Below are positions 46,858 to 56,618 of a stretch of DNA of 64,000 nt, in pieces. The stretch covers positions 1 through 64,000 of the forward strand of contig JABJIE010000007.1 in assembly GCA_018661505.1 (NCBI GenBank), in the 5' to 3' direction. Made by a program: the position numbers and the translations under genes. Numbering within the stretch: position 1 is the first letter of the stretch; each line of letters begins with the position of its first letter. Origin of the DNA: Lentimicrobiaceae bacterium. GTDB lineage: Bacteria > Bacteroidota > Bacteroidia > Bacteroidales > F082. The notes beneath the pieces were generated by a model. It was not told the origin of the DNA, made no database searches, and saw only the letters and a list, made by a program, of their open reading frames with translations.

Positions 46858-49800
46858 ATGAAAAAAACAATATTTCTCATATCTGCCATAATGATACTAT
46901 GTATTTTGGGTCATGCTCAAAAAACTGAATCTGATGATCTTTTAAAAGGAGTTTCGCTGAAAGCATTCGAGTATAGAAACATTGGGCCTGCGCTAAAATC
47001 TGGAAGAATTTCTGATATAGCAGTACATCCAGAAAATCAAAATATATGGTATGTTACAGTTGGCTCTGGTGGTGTGTGGAAAACAGAAAATTCGGGTATA
47101 ACATGGGCTCCTATATTTGATAACCAAAAGGTTTTTTCAACAGGATGTGTAACTATCGATCCCAATAACCCTCATGTTATTTGGGTTGGTACCGGTGAAA
47201 ATGTGGGTGGAAGACATGTTAGTTATGGTGATGGTATATACAAGAGTGAAGATGATGGCCAGTCATGGAAAAATATGGGTCTTAAAGAATCACAACACAT
47301 CTCTAAAATTGTTATTCATCCTAATAATTCGGATATAATGTGGGTGGCTGTTCAGGGTCCATTATGGTCACCGGGTGGTGATCGAGGGCTTTACATAACA
47401 AAAGATGGTGGAAAAACTTGGGGCAAAACATTGGGTGATGATGAATGGACAGGTGTAACGGATATTGTCATTGATCCTCGGAATCCAGATGTAATTTATT
47501 GCGCATCATGGCAGAGGGGCAGAACTGTTGCCGCCTATATGGGTGGTGGACCAGGATCAGGAATACATAAATCAACGGACGGAGGAAATACATGGACAAA
47601 GCTTAAAACAGGTTTGCCCAAATCGGATATGGGAAAAATTGGTCTTGCCATTAGCCCGCAAAATCCTGATGTAATATATGCCGCAATTGAGCTTGATAGG
47701 CGTAAGGGTGGGGTATATAAATCTGAAAACCGGGGAGCATCATGGAAAAAACAATCAGATGCGGTTTCAGGAGCTACTGGTCCTCATTACTATCAGGAGT
47801 TGTATGCAAGTCCTCATGAATTTGACAAAATATACCTTGCAGATGTTAGAATTCAGATCAGTAAAGATGGTGGTAAAACATTTAAACGGCTTAATGAAAA
47901 AAATAAACATTCCGATAATCACATAATTGCTTTCAGGGAAAATGACCCTAATTACCTACTGGTTGGAACAGATGGTGGGGTTTATGAAAGCTTTGATAAT
48001 GCAAAAAACTGGCGTTATATGGCTAACTTACCAATAACCCAGTTTTATAAGCTGGCTGTAGACGACTCAAAACCATTCTATAAGATTTACGGAGGTACAC
48101 AGGATAATGGAACCCTGGGGGGTGCTTCTAGAACTATTTATAGGAGAGGTATTTCCAATGCTGATTGGTTTATTAACCTTTTTGCCGATGGACATCAGCC
48201 GGCTACAGAACCAGGAAACCCAAATATTGTTTATTCTGAAACTCAGGAAGGAAACCTTTTCCGGGTGGATCAAAAAACGGGGGAGGCTATTAACATTAAA
48301 CCCCAAGCTAATCCTGGAGATAAATATGAACGCTTCAATTGGGACTCCCCAATTTTAATAAGCCCCCATAACCCAACTACAATTTACTTTGCATCCCAAA
48401 GGGTGTGGAAGTCCACAAACCGGGGAGACAGCTGGAAAACGATTTCAGATGACCTTACCAAAAATCAAGAACGGTTTAGCCTGCCCATTATGGATAAAAC
48501 ATGGGGGTGGGACTCCCCGTGGGACGTTTATGCAATGTCCGATTATAATACAATTACTTCGCTATCTGAATCGCCGCTAAAAGAGGGGCTTATTTATGCA
48601 GGAACTGATGATGGGTCAATTAGCGTAACAGATAATGGCGGAGACACATGGAATAAAATCGAAGTTGGCTCTTTACCAGGAGTTCCTAAGAATGCATTTG
48701 TAAATGATATTAAAGCTGATCTATATGACGAAAATACAGTGTTTGTTGTTCTTGATGATCACAAAAACGGGGATTTCAACCCCTATATTCTAAAAAGCAC
48801 CAACAGGGGAGAGAACTGGAAACAAATTACCAATAACCTCCCTGAAAATTTAATTGTTTGGAGGCTTGTTCAAGACCATATTAAGCCAGGAATCTTGTTT
48901 ATTGGTACTGAGTTTGGTATTTATATGTCAATTAATGGTGGACAAAGCTGGTCTAAAATGACAGGGGGAGTACCTACAATTTCTTTTCGAGATCTTGCAA
49001 TCCAAAAAAGAGAAAATGATCTTGTGGGCGCTTCATTTGGTCGTAGCTTTTTCGTCCTAGATGATTATTCTCCTTTACGTGAAATAGATGAGAACACTTT
49101 TGATCAGGAGGCAACTCTTTTTGGGTTGAGAGATGCGCTTTTATATTCTCCAAGAGCCTCTCAAACATTTGGAGGTAAAGGCTCAATGGGCGCATCATAT
49201 TTTATTTCTCCAAACCCTCCATATGGTGCTGTTTTCACATATTACTTGTCTAAAAATTATACAACATTAAAAGAGGCCCGAAAAAAGGAAGAAAAGAAGT
49301 CTAAAAAAAATGGTGAAGACATTACGTTTCCTGGCTGGAACAATTTGGATAAAGAGCTTTACGAGGCTAGCCCAGTTGTTATCCTTACAATAATGGATAG
49401 TTTGGGTAATAGCATAAGGAAAATTAAAGCTAAAAAAGGAAAGGGATTTCATAGAATATCGTGGGATTTGAGATACCCAGCATTTAATGGTATTGATACT
49501 GATGGACTTGGTGTATTTGATGAGTTTTCTTCGCGGGGAGGTCTAATGGTAATCCCTGGTAGATATTATGCATCGCTATCCAAAAGAATTGATGGTATTA
49601 ACAAACCGATTTCAGATACGGTTATGTTTAATGTGGTTAGTATTCAGGATGGATCCATAAAAGGGTCTTCTCCGGAGGATATTTTAGCCTTTGGCCGGGA
49701 TGTTGAAAGACTAAAAATAGCAAATTATGCACTAAACACTGTTGTAGATAATACGAAAAGAAAATTAGCCGCCATGAATAAGGCTATGGGATCAATTGGC

Positions 49801-50145
49801 GTTTCAAATGACAGTATCTATGATGGTATATTCGCATTAAACGCTCAGCTTGACGATATCCAGCAAAAACTTTATGGTAGTAAGTCTAAAAAAGAGGTGG
49901 GACAGAAAACGGATCCAACTTTTTCGGAAAGAATTTGGAATGCTGCAGGTGGAACTCAAAATATTTCTTACGGACCCACTAAAACACAAAGACAGAGCCT
50001 GAAAATAGCAACCGTCGAGTTTGAAACTATTAGATTAGAGGTGGAAGAAATGGTAAATATTAAAATACCCCTGTTGGAAGATAGATTAGTAGAAATTGGA
50101 GCTCCCTGGATTGAGGGGCAGCCCATTCCAAAAGCTAATGATTAA
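46858..50145 (+). CDS. Large exported BNR/sortilin-type beta-propeller protein
   Basis: The 1095-aa precursor starts with a signal peptide (MKKTIFLISAIMILCILGHAQ). Most of residues 40-750 is beta-propeller with Asp-box/BNR repeats such as KTENSGITWAP, KSEDDGQSWKN, KDGGKTWGK, KSTDGGNTWTK, KSENRGASWKK, KSTNRGDSWKT and STNRGENWKQ. It belongs to the exported 'glycosyl hydrolase-like' WD40/YVTN/BNR proteins common in Bacteroidota. Residues about 840-940 (GNSIRKIKAKKGKGFHRISW) look like a beta-sandwich and the last 150 residues are helical. There is no T9SS sorting tail. No catalytic activity is shown by sequence; the old glycosidase name should not be trusted. Confidence 0.82.
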   Translation: MKKTIFLISAIMILCILGHAQKTESDDLLKGVSLKAFEYRNIGPALKSGRISDIAVHPENQNIWYVTVGSGGVWKTENSGITWAPIFDNQKVFSTGCVTIDPNNPHVIWVGTGENVGGRHVSYGDGIYKSEDDGQSWKNMGLKESQHISKIVIHPNNSDIMWVAVQGPLWSPGGDRGLYITKDGGKTWGKTLGDDEWTGVTDIVIDPRNPDVIYCASWQRGRTVAAYMGGGPGSGIHKSTDGGNTWTKLKTGLPKSDMGKIGLAISPQNPDVIYAAIELDRRKGGVYKSENRGASWKKQSDAVSGATGPHYYQELYASPHEFDKIYLADVRIQISKDGGKTFKRLNEKNKHSDNHIIAFRENDPNYLLVGTDGGVYESFDNAKNWRYMANLPITQFYKLAVDDSKPFYKIYGGTQDNGTLGGASRTIYRRGISNADWFINLFADGHQPATEPGNPNIVYSETQEGNLFRVDQKTGEAINIKPQANPGDKYERFNWDSPILISPHNPTTIYFASQRVWKSTNRGDSWKTISDDLTKNQERFSLPIMDKTWGWDSPWDVYAMSDYNTITSLSESPLKEGLIYAGTDDGSISVTDNGGDTWNKIEVGSLPGVPKNAFVNDIKADLYDENTVFVVLDDHKNGDFNPYILKSTNRGENWKQITNNLPENLIVWRLVQDHIKPGILFIGTEFGIYMSINGGQSWSKMTGGVPTISFRDLAIQKRENDLVGASFGRSFFVLDDYSPLREIDENTFDQEATLFGLRDALLYSPRASQTFGGKGSMGASYFISPNPPYGAVFTYYLSKNYTTLKEARKKEEKKSKKNGEDITFPGWNNLDKELYEASPVVILTIMDSLGNSIRKIKAKKGKGFHRISWDLRYPAFNGIDTDGLGVFDEFSSRGGLMVIPGRYYASLSKRIDGINKPISDTVMFNVVSIQDGSIKGSSPEDILAFGRDVERLKIANYALNTVVDNTKRKLAAMNKAMGSIGVSNDSIYDGIFALNAQLDDIQQKLYGSKSKKEVGQKTDPTFSERIWNAAGGTQNISYGPTKTQRQSLKIATVEFETIRLEVEEMVNIKIPLLEDRLVEIGAPWIEGQPIPKAND

Positions 50146-50176
50146 TGTTATGTAAAATAAATATGTAGAGGGGTTT

Positions 50177-51094
50177 TCACCCCCTTATAAATAAGGCCTT
50201 TATGATTTCCTGTGCCATTTTTGGATTCTCCTTTAGCCTTCTTGTTGAATAAGCGAACCATTGTTTACCAAAGGGGGTATAAATGCGCATTTTATATCCT
50301 TTATTGATTATGGATTTACGAAGCGCGGGGGTTACACCATAAAGCATCTGAAATTCAAACATGTCATTTGGCACATTGTATTTTTTAATTAGTTCATATG
50401 CGCCAATAACAAGCTTTTCATCATGGGTAGCAATTCCTGGATATATGCCTTTTTTGAACATCTGCTCCAAGGCTAATAGGAAGTTTTGATTTATTTTTTC
50501 GTATTTCTTGAAAGCAATTGTTTCTGGCTCCACATATATTCCTTTACATAATCTGAAATTCAGAGGATTTTCATTGGAATGCATATCCATCATTTCATCT
50601 ATGTCATTCATGGTGCGGTGTAAATATGCCTGTAGGACTAGGCCTACATTCTTTGGAAATTCCTTTTTCAGCTTTCTAAAAAGTTCGATTTCCAGGTCAA
50701 CACACTGTGAATCTTCCATATCTATCCTCACAAAATTATCATGTTCAACAGCTTTTGCAACAATCTCTCTGATTAGCTTATAACAAGTATCCTTATTTAT
50801 TAGCAGCCCAAACATTGTGGGCTTTAGTGAATAATTACCAATCACATTGCTTTTCTCAACGGCTTCAATTATCTCGATGTATTCATCTCTATTCTTTTTT
50901 GCCTGATCTAGCTCTGAGATAAACTCTCCCAGCAGGTCAATGGTGGTAACATTTCCCTCTGAATTTAGCTTTTCTGCTATTTTGATTGCGGCGCCAAGAG
51001 ACCGTCCTGCGATATATCTTTTGGAAAAAATCCAAACCAATTTTTGTGGCATCAATGGTAAAATAGCCGCAACTATCTTATTTAGGATCATCAT
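50177..51094 (-). CDS. Proline dehydrogenase family protein
   Basis: A 305-aa monofunctional PRODH, a FAD-dependent TIM barrel oxidising proline to pyrroline-5-carboxylate and passing electrons to quinone. Landmarks are SLKPTMFGLLINKDTCYKLI (about residues 90-109), FVRIDMEDSQCVDLEIELF (about 121), VGLVLQAYLHRTMNDIDEM, RLCKGIYVEPETIAFK, GIATHDEKL and EFQMLYGV (about 240). The PutA-type P5C dehydrogenase domain is absent, so it must be encoded elsewhere. It converges on the BNR gene and has its own promoter. Confidence 0.9.
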   Translation of the reverse strand: MMILNKIVAAILPLMPQKLVWIFSKRYIAGRSLGAAIKIAEKLNSEGNVTTIDLLGEFISELDQAKKNRDEYIEIIEAVEKSNVIGNYSLKPTMFGLLINKDTCYKLIREIVAKAVEHDNFVRIDMEDSQCVDLEIELFRKLKKEFPKNVGLVLQAYLHRTMNDIDEMMDMHSNENPLNFRLCKGIYVEPETIAFKKYEKINQNFLLALEQMFKKGIYPGIATHDEKLVIGAYELIKKYNVPNDMFEFQMLYGVTPALRKSIINKGYKMRIYTPFGKQWFAYSTRRLKENPKMAQEIIKALFIRG

Positions 51095-51128
51095 TACTGC
51101 TCAGGTTTTATATTGTTATATTTTGGTG

Positions 51129-51162
51129 CAAATTTAGAGAGAATAGTTCAAATCATAACAAA
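51129..51162 (-). promoter_or_regulatory. Bacteroidota promoter of the proline dehydrogenase gene
   Basis: On the minus strand TTTG (51162-51159), a 22-bp spacer and an exact TAAATTTG (51136-51129), 34 bp before the ATG. Most of the remaining 51163-51342 gap shows nothing recognisable. Confidence 0.55.
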
Positions 51163-51342
51163 TTAATAGTATTTTTTTACCCTTTCTCTTAAGCTTTAAA
51201 GCGTTGTTTATCATTGTTTTACGAGTCGTGATAGAAAAATATTTTCCGCTTAACAATGAACAATATCAAAATTCTTGTTAAAAATTTAACACTGATTTGG
51301 TAATTGTAAAAGCCATCACGTCAAATCATTCTTAATAATATG

Positions 51343-51374
51343 TTTGTAATTAAAAATAAATAGCCGTAATTTTG
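51343..51374 (+). promoter_or_regulatory. Bacteroidota promoter of yceD-rpmF
   Basis: TTTG at 51343-51346, a 20-bp spacer and an exact TAATTTTG at 51367-51374. This is the best match to the Bacteroidota housekeeping consensus in the window. The start codon is 27 bp downstream. Confidence 0.7.
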
Positions 51375-51401
51375 CCGCCCGATTTTTGTATAGAATAGGC
51401 T

Positions 51402-51905
51402 ATGGTGGAATTTAAAATACCCATTAAGGGTCTTTCGTTAGATAAGCATGAATATGCATATAAAATCGACAAGTCGTTCTTTGATAACTATGAGTTTCTG
51501 GAAATTGAAGATGGGGTTTTAGATTTACGCTTGGATTTGATAAAAGAATCCACGCTTTTGAACCTAAGCTTTAGCTTTGATGGAAACATAACATTGAAAT
51601 GTGACAGGTGTTTAGACCTTTTCGATTTACACCTAAAAAACAGTTACAGACTGATAGTAAAATATGCCAATGATTTTGAGGAAATAAGTGATGAAATAAT
51701 TACAGTCCCATCATCTGAAAGCAACTTAGATATAAGTCAGTTTGTTTTTGAATACATTAATCTTATGTTGCCATTAAAAAAGGTTCATCCCGATGAAGGT
51801 GGTAATAAGACATGTAATAAAGACATGGTAAAAAGAATTGACAGTTACTCTGAACAAAAAAATGATCCCAGGTGGGACGCATTAAAGAATATAAATTTAG
51901 ATTAG
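51402..51905 (+). CDS. YceD / DUF177 family protein
   Basis: A 167-aa protein of the DUF177 family, whose bacterial and plastid members are needed for 23S rRNA accumulation or large-subunit assembly. The family core is NITLKCDRCLDLFDLHLKNS (about residues 62-81), with the CxxC pair; a second Cys region, GGNKTCNKDMVKRI, is near 135. The C-terminal DPRWDALKNI is the usual ending. It directly precedes rpmF (26 bp), which is the conserved order in many bacteria and supports a ribosome-assembly role. Confidence 0.9.
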   Translation: MVEFKIPIKGLSLDKHEYAYKIDKSFFDNYEFLEIEDGVLDLRLDLIKESTLLNLSFSFDGNITLKCDRCLDLFDLHLKNSYRLIVKYANDFEEISDEIITVPSSESNLDISQFVFEYINLMLPLKKVHPDEGGNKTCNKDMVKRIDSYSEQKNDPRWDALKNINLD

Positions 51906-51931
51906 AACTTAATAAATAAAGAAATAATAAA

Positions 51932-52123
51932 ATGGCACATCCGAAGCGCAAAATATCAAAAACAAGAAGAGATAAAAGAAGAACTCATTATAAAGCAGAG
52001 GCTCCTCAGCTCGCTACTTGTCCTACAACTGGTACGGTACATGTCTATCACCGCGCATATTATGTTGATGGTGACATGTATTACAAAGGAAAGCTTGTGG
52101 TTGAGAATGCAAAGGCTGAATAA
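51932..52123 (+). CDS. rpmF: 50S ribosomal protein L32
   Basis: A 63-aa basic ribosomal protein. It begins [20 protein letters not shown] and continues [20 protein letters not shown]. One Cys is kept in place of the usual zinc-binding set, as in the zinc-free L32 forms. It is preceded by yceD and followed by a strong terminator, so fabH is transcribed separately. Confidence 0.97.
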   Translation: MAHPKRKISKTRRDKRRTHYKAEAPQLATCPTTGTVHVYHRAYYVDGDMYYKGKLVVENAKAE

Positions 52124-52170
52124 ACAGCTGTTTTTCTGATTGCTTTTTTTAAGCATCCCCATAGATAATA

Positions 52171-52208
52171 AACTCTTGAACACTTTTGTTTTCAGGAGTT
52201 TTGTTTTT
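52171..52208 (+). terminator. Rho-independent terminator after rpmF
   Basis: A 10-bp stem (AACTCTTGAA with TTCAGGAGTT, one G-T pair) around a 10-nt loop, followed by TTGTTTTT. It starts 47 bp after the rpmF stop and separates it from fabH. Confidence 0.88.
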
Positions 52209-52246
52209 AAACCCTTCTAGGCGTCTGTATGCCGCACAAATATTTG

Positions 52247-52254
52247 TATTTTTG
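52247..52254 (+). promoter_or_regulatory. Bacteroidota -7 element (TATTTTTG) of fabH
   Basis: Exact TAnnTTTG, 28 bp before the fabH ATG, just after the rpmF terminator. It sits inside an inverted repeat with arms GCCGCA (52231-52236) and TGCGGC (52253-52258), which could be an operator. The -33 position reads TCTG, one base off. Confidence 0.5.
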
Positions 52255-52282
52255 CGGCAAAATAAACTGAAAAATACTTAGT

Positions 52283-53287
52283 ATGTCAAAAATTAATGCA
52301 GCAATAACCGGAATCCATGGCTGGGTGCCTGAATATGTTTTGACCAACGAGGAGCTTGAAACTTTTCTAGATACAACAGACGAGTGGATAATGACGCGTA
52401 CTGGCATTAGAGAAAGGCATATTTTAAAGGGAGAAAATATGGGCACGTCTGTTATTGGAACAGAGGCCGTAAAAGGTTTATTAGAAAAAACAAATACTGC
52501 TCCCGATGAAGTTGACCTAGTTATATGTGCAACTGTCACCCCAGACATGCTTTTTCCAGCAACCTCAACAATAATTTGTGACAAAGTAGGTATTAAAAAT
52601 GCATTTAGTTTTGATTTAAACGCAGCATGTACCGGATTTTTATACGCCTTGGATACCGCAAGAAGATATGTTGAATCCGGATCCTATAAAAAAGTTATTG
52701 TCGTAGGTGCTGATAAAATGTCTTCAATTGTTGACTACACAGACCGAACAACTTGTGTTTTATTTGGTGACGCAGGTGGTGCTGTTCTTTTAGAGCCAAC
52801 TAGTGATGGTTTGGGAATAATAGATTCGGTACTAAAGAGTGATGGCATGGGTAGAGACCACCTTTATCAAAAGGCAGGAGGGTCAAGCTACCCCCCAACC
52901 CACGAAACCATTGATGCTCGACAACATTATATCTATCAGGAGGGTCAGGCGGTATTCAAATTTGCTGTTACAAAAATGGCGGATGTGAGTGCTGAAATAA
53001 TGGAGCGAAATAACCTTGGTGCTGAAGACATATCATACCTTGTGCCACATCAGGCTAATATGAGAATAATTGATGCAACAGCTCGTCGCATGGGGATTGA
53101 AAGAGACAAGGTTATGATAAACATTGAGCGCTACGGAAACACAACAAACGCAACAATTCCCATGTGTTTACATGAGTGGTCTCCAAAACTACAAAAGGGT
53201 GACATCCTTGTTCTAGCTGCCTTTGGTGGAGGTTTTACCTGGGGTTCCATGTACATAAAGTGGGCTGTTAATGGAAGCTCTAAATAA
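52283..53287 (+). CDS. fabH: Beta-ketoacyl-ACP synthase III
   Basis: Starts fatty-acid synthesis by condensing an acyl-CoA primer with malonyl-ACP. The 334-aa length is standard. The triad is visible: Cys in [14 protein letters not shown] (about residue 117), His in [11 protein letters not shown] (about 252) and Asn in [11 protein letters not shown] (about 282). [16 protein letters not shown] and the C-terminal [13 protein letters not shown] are family features. In many bacteria plsX stands between rpmF and fabH; here it is absent and fabH has its own promoter. Confidence 0.96.
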   Translation: MSKINAAITGIHGWVPEYVLTNEELETFLDTTDEWIMTRTGIRERHILKGENMGTSVIGTEAVKGLLEKTNTAPDEVDLVICATVTPDMLFPATSTIICDKVGIKNAFSFDLNAACTGFLYALDTARRYVESGSYKKVIVVGADKMSSIVDYTDRTTCVLFGDAGGAVLLEPTSDGLGIIDSVLKSDGMGRDHLYQKAGGSSYPPTHETIDARQHYIYQEGQAVFKFAVTKMADVSAEIMERNNLGAEDISYLVPHQANMRIIDATARRMGIERDKVMINIERYGNTTNATIPMCLHEWSPKLQKGDILVLAAFGGGFTWGSMYIKWAVNGSSK

Positions 53288-53329
53288 ATAATTTGAGAAT
53301 TGTAGCTGCGTAAAAAGGTAGCCTATATC

Positions 53330-54787
53330 CTATCTGATTTTTAAAAACGTTTTTGTCATCACCCCCTTGGTATTTCTATATTTTACAAAATATATGCCGG
53401 GTAAATAGCCCTCAACATTTAGCTTGTATATTTGTTGTGGTAGTATTTTTAACCCATCAACCCTAAGTCCCCGAGTATTGAATACGTGAACATTCATTGC
53501 CTCAGAATCATTATTCTTGAGTAAGATGTTGATTTGGGCAGGGTTAGGGTATAATGAAAGGAGGGGTTGTTGATGTTCATAAATCCCAACTGTGATTGAA
53601 ATTATAGCTGATGTAGTGTCCCAGCTATTAAGGTTATTTGAAACAAACTGTACCACATTGTATGGTCCTGAATTGGAATAAGTGTGGCTGGGGTTTTGCT
53701 CCGTACTATAATTACCATCACCAAAATCCCAATACCAGCTATTTGCTTTTTGACTTTGATCATAAAAGTATGCGTTATTTTCGATCTGCTCGTGATAAAA
53801 TCCTGCATATGGCATATGGATAGAATGAGAAAAAGACACTGTTTTATTAAAAACCGTATCCCAATAAGCATTTGGGCCAACCGGCCAGTTGCCATTATTG
53901 GTTCCATAAAACTCATGTCCTTCGCCTACTACAAAATATTTTTCTGGTTTATATCCCAAGTTTTCAATTCTTTCGGCTATCAATTCACTTCCATAAGAAG
54001 CTGGAAACGCAGGATTTCCAAATGCCGCTCCATAGCCAAATGGAACCACACCATCATCGGTTCCATGAACTAATAAAACGGGAATTGTATCGGTCTCAAC
54101 AATAAGAGTAGTATCTTGTAACGATCCCCACAAACCAACCAGTCCGTTTGATTTTCCCAGGTGAGAATAATTATTTCCAGAACAATCCAAGCATCCCAAA
54201 TCAGGGTTCGAATATGTTTCAGGGGGCCTTTCATCCTCGGTATCTAAAAATATATTATGTAGCCCAACAAAAGAACCTGCGCTACTACCAAGCATGTATA
54301 TGTTATTAGTGTCTATGTTGTATACATTTCTATTTTCCTTGAGAAACCTAATCGCCGTGCGTCCGTCTTGTAGGCCCCTGTATACCGCTCTTATTGAACT
54401 CGCTGAGCTCAGGGGATTCATTCCTAAACGATAGTCTATGCTTGCTGTAACATAACCCCTGTGTGCCATTGAATCACAAAAAGCCACCATGTCTTCAGCC
54501 AGCTTTGATCCCGTAAGAAAAGCACCTGAGTGCATGCACAACAATACTGGTCGTTTGGACAGGGTATCGCCCACCGGTAGATAAATGTCCATTAACAAGT
54601 CTTCATCCATGGTTAGGCTTTCCAGTATATATGGGAATAAAAGAGCAGGCGCATTGCCATATATAACATTTGTATTAATTTCGATTTCGGAGAAAACAGG
54701 AGAGGTATATCGATTATTATAGGGTATTTGACCCATTAAATTAATGGATGCCAACAAAAAAGCAAACGTAACCAGTTTGTATTTCAT
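53330..54787 (-). CDS. Secreted alpha/beta-hydrolase (carboxylesterase-like) with PKD domain and type IX sorting tail
   Basis: The start at 54787 gives 485 aa beginning with a signal peptide (MKYKLVTFAFLLASINLMGQ); an ATG 14 codons upstream lies before the predicted -7 element. The hydrolase domain (about 60-330) has the oxyanion-hole MHSGAFLTG and nucleophile GSSAG in YMLGSSAGSFVGLHN, with a candidate acid and His in VHGTDDGVVPFG and GEGHEFYG. A PKD domain follows (SWYWDFGDGNYSTEQNPSHT, about 355). The tail has LYPNPAQINI and GIYFVKYRNTKG, the T9SS type A sorting signal. It is probably surface-exposed or released; the substrate is unknown. Confidence 0.87.
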   Translation of the reverse strand: MKYKLVTFAFLLASINLMGQIPYNNRYTSPVFSEIEINTNVIYGNAPALLFPYILESLTMDEDLLMDIYLPVGDTLSKRPVLLCMHSGAFLTGSKLAEDMVAFCDSMAHRGYVTASIDYRLGMNPLSSASSIRAVYRGLQDGRTAIRFLKENRNVYNIDTNNIYMLGSSAGSFVGLHNIFLDTEDERPPETYSNPDLGCLDCSGNNYSHLGKSNGLVGLWGSLQDTTLIVETDTIPVLLVHGTDDGVVPFGYGAAFGNPAFPASYGSELIAERIENLGYKPEKYFVVGEGHEFYGTNNGNWPVGPNAYWDTVFNKTVSFSHSIHMPYAGFYHEQIENNAYFYDQSQKANSWYWDFGDGNYSTEQNPSHTYSNSGPYNVVQFVSNNLNSWDTTSAIISITVGIYEHQQPLLSLYPNPAQINILLKNNDSEAMNVHVFNTRGLRVDGLKILPQQIYKLNVEGYLPGIYFVKYRNTKGVMTKTFLKIR

Positions 54788-54805
54788 TTTTAAAATAACC
54801 ACAGG

Positions 54806-54813
54806 CAAATTTA
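54806..54813 (-). promoter_or_regulatory. Bacteroidota -7 element (TAAATTTG) of the secreted esterase gene
   Basis: Exact TAnnTTTG on the minus strand, 18 bp before the ATG at 54787 and downstream of the alternative ATG at 54829. This supports the shorter start with a clean signal peptide. Confidence 0.5.
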
Positions 54814-54940
54814 GAAAAAAACTATTCAAAAATATTACTTATAAAACAACTCGGGTTGCAATATAAAACGAGAAAATAATTTAGCTTAATTTAGACCTCT
54901 TATTGTTAATATTACTAAAGCTTTTATTTAATTATTTAGT

Positions 54941-56524
54941 ATGAACTCAAAAATGCTTTTGTTTGTGTTTGTTACACTATTCCTATCGGTTCAAAAAACA
55001 CATTCATGCACAAATATTCTTGTAACAAAGGGCGCTTCTGTTGATAGCGCAACTTATTTGGTATATTTAAATGATGGTGAATGGCTTTACAAGTTAAATC
55101 AAACCCCCGCTAAAAATCATTCTAAGGGAGACTCTTTGGTATATACAAGTATGACCGGTATTAAGTCTATGGTACATCAAGTTCCTCATACACATGCAAT
55201 AATTGGTTTTCAAATGAATGAGTACCAGCTTGCAATTGGAGAAACAACCTTTCTTGGTAGAGAAGAGCTCTGGGATAAGAACAAACCATTAAAATACTGG
55301 GAACTAATGGAATTGGCTCTGTTAAGGGCTAAAACAGCCCGGGAGGCTATTGGTGTAATAACAAGCCTGGTAGAACAATATGGCTATGGAAGTGAGGGTG
55401 AGTCTTTCTCGATAGCAGACCCCAATGAGGCCTGGATACTTGAAATGACAGGTGCTGGTGGTGCTGGTGGCGCCATTTGGGTAGCAATGAAAGTGCCCAA
55501 CGGCATGATTGCCGCACACGCAAACCGTTCTCGCATCGGTGAATTTCCACTGGATGACCCTGAAAATTGTATCTATTCTGATAATGTTATTTCATTTGCA
55601 GTCGAGAAAGGCTATTATAACCCTGATGGTGACGAGCCTTTTAGATTTAATAACGCTTATGACCCACCTACACCAAAGCACATAAGATATTCTGAATCTA
55701 GAGTCTGGAGTGTTTATAATAGAGCTGCTCCATCGGCCGGTTTAACACATAAATATAGCCGGGGAGAGGGCGGTGAAAAAGAGTATCCTTTGTTTATTAG
55801 CCCTGATAAAAAGCTAACATTAGCCGATGTGTTTTCTTTGGTTAGAGATCATTACGAAGATACTGAAATTGATATGACCACAGGTTTAGCAGCAGGTCCA
55901 TTTGGAAACCCTAATAGGATAAGACCATTATCCTGGGAAGCTGACTCTATTGTATATTCCTTTGAAAGACCTATTTCTACTTACAATACCGCATTTTCAT
56001 TTATAGCACAATTACGAGGCTATCTTCCAGATGAAATTGGAGGAATCGCTTGGTTTGGTGTTGACGATACTTACACTTCCTGTTATTTTCCAATATACTG
56101 CTGTGTAACAGAAATATCTAAGCCCTTTTCAACAGGTGACATAAATAGTTACTCTCGGGAGTCAGCTTGGTGGTCGTTCAACTTTGTGTCAAATTTTGCG
56201 AATATAAGATACTCATATATGATAGAGGATATAAGGGCGGTACAGATGGAGGTTGAAAATATTATTATTTCACAGCAAGACTCTATTGAAACAGAGGCCT
56301 TGAGCATGGGTGAGCATGAGCGCATAGAATTTCTAACAGCCCACTCATTTAAAATGGGTGAGATGGTTCATAATCGGTGGGTTGAATTAGGAGATAAGTT
56401 AATTACCAAATACAATGATGGTTATATAAAAAGTGATAATAATCAAATTGAAGAGAGGGGATATTCCTCTGAATGGTTAAATATAATCTCCAAAAAGGAT
56501 GGTGAAAGATATCGTATTCCTTAA
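54941..56524 (+). CDS. Peptidase family C69 dipeptidase, exported
   Basis: Ntn-hydrolase-fold dipeptidase. The 527-aa precursor has a signal peptide ending just before Cys23 (VQKTHSC, then TNILVTKGAS), so Cys23 is both the new N-terminus and the nucleophile. Family features are STYLVYLNDGE-like ATYLVYLNDGEWLY, HAIIGFQMNEYQLAIGETTF (about 85), MELALLRAKTAREAIGVITS and ESFSIADPNEAWILEMTG (about 150). Related enzymes release dipeptides. It is divergent from the T9SS esterase and stands alone. The exact substrate is not predictable. Confidence 0.9.
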   Translation: MNSKMLLFVFVTLFLSVQKTHSCTNILVTKGASVDSATYLVYLNDGEWLYKLNQTPAKNHSKGDSLVYTSMTGIKSMVHQVPHTHAIIGFQMNEYQLAIGETTFLGREELWDKNKPLKYWELMELALLRAKTAREAIGVITSLVEQYGYGSEGESFSIADPNEAWILEMTGAGGAGGAIWVAMKVPNGMIAAHANRSRIGEFPLDDPENCIYSDNVISFAVEKGYYNPDGDEPFRFNNAYDPPTPKHIRYSESRVWSVYNRAAPSAGLTHKYSRGEGGEKEYPLFISPDKKLTLADVFSLVRDHYEDTEIDMTTGLAAGPFGNPNRIRPLSWEADSIVYSFERPISTYNTAFSFIAQLRGYLPDEIGGIAWFGVDDTYTSCYFPIYCCVTEISKPFSTGDINSYSRESAWWSFNFVSNFANIRYSYMIEDIRAVQMEVENIIISQQDSIETEALSMGEHERIEFLTAHSFKMGEMVHNRWVELGDKLITKYNDGYIKSDNNQIEERGYSSEWLNIISKKDGERYRIP

Positions 56525-56618
56525 TAATAAAACAGGTTAACCTGGGTGTGCAAAAGCGTTTTTAAAATTGAATTTATTTAAAATTACCTACCTTAGCACA
56601 ACACATAAATTAAAAACC

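Noticed and set aside
50168-50184. GGGG/CCCC hairpin between the BNR protein gene and the proline dehydrogenase gene as a terminator
   Set aside because: Only four strong base pairs, it overlaps the proline dehydrogenase stop, and no T-tract follows.
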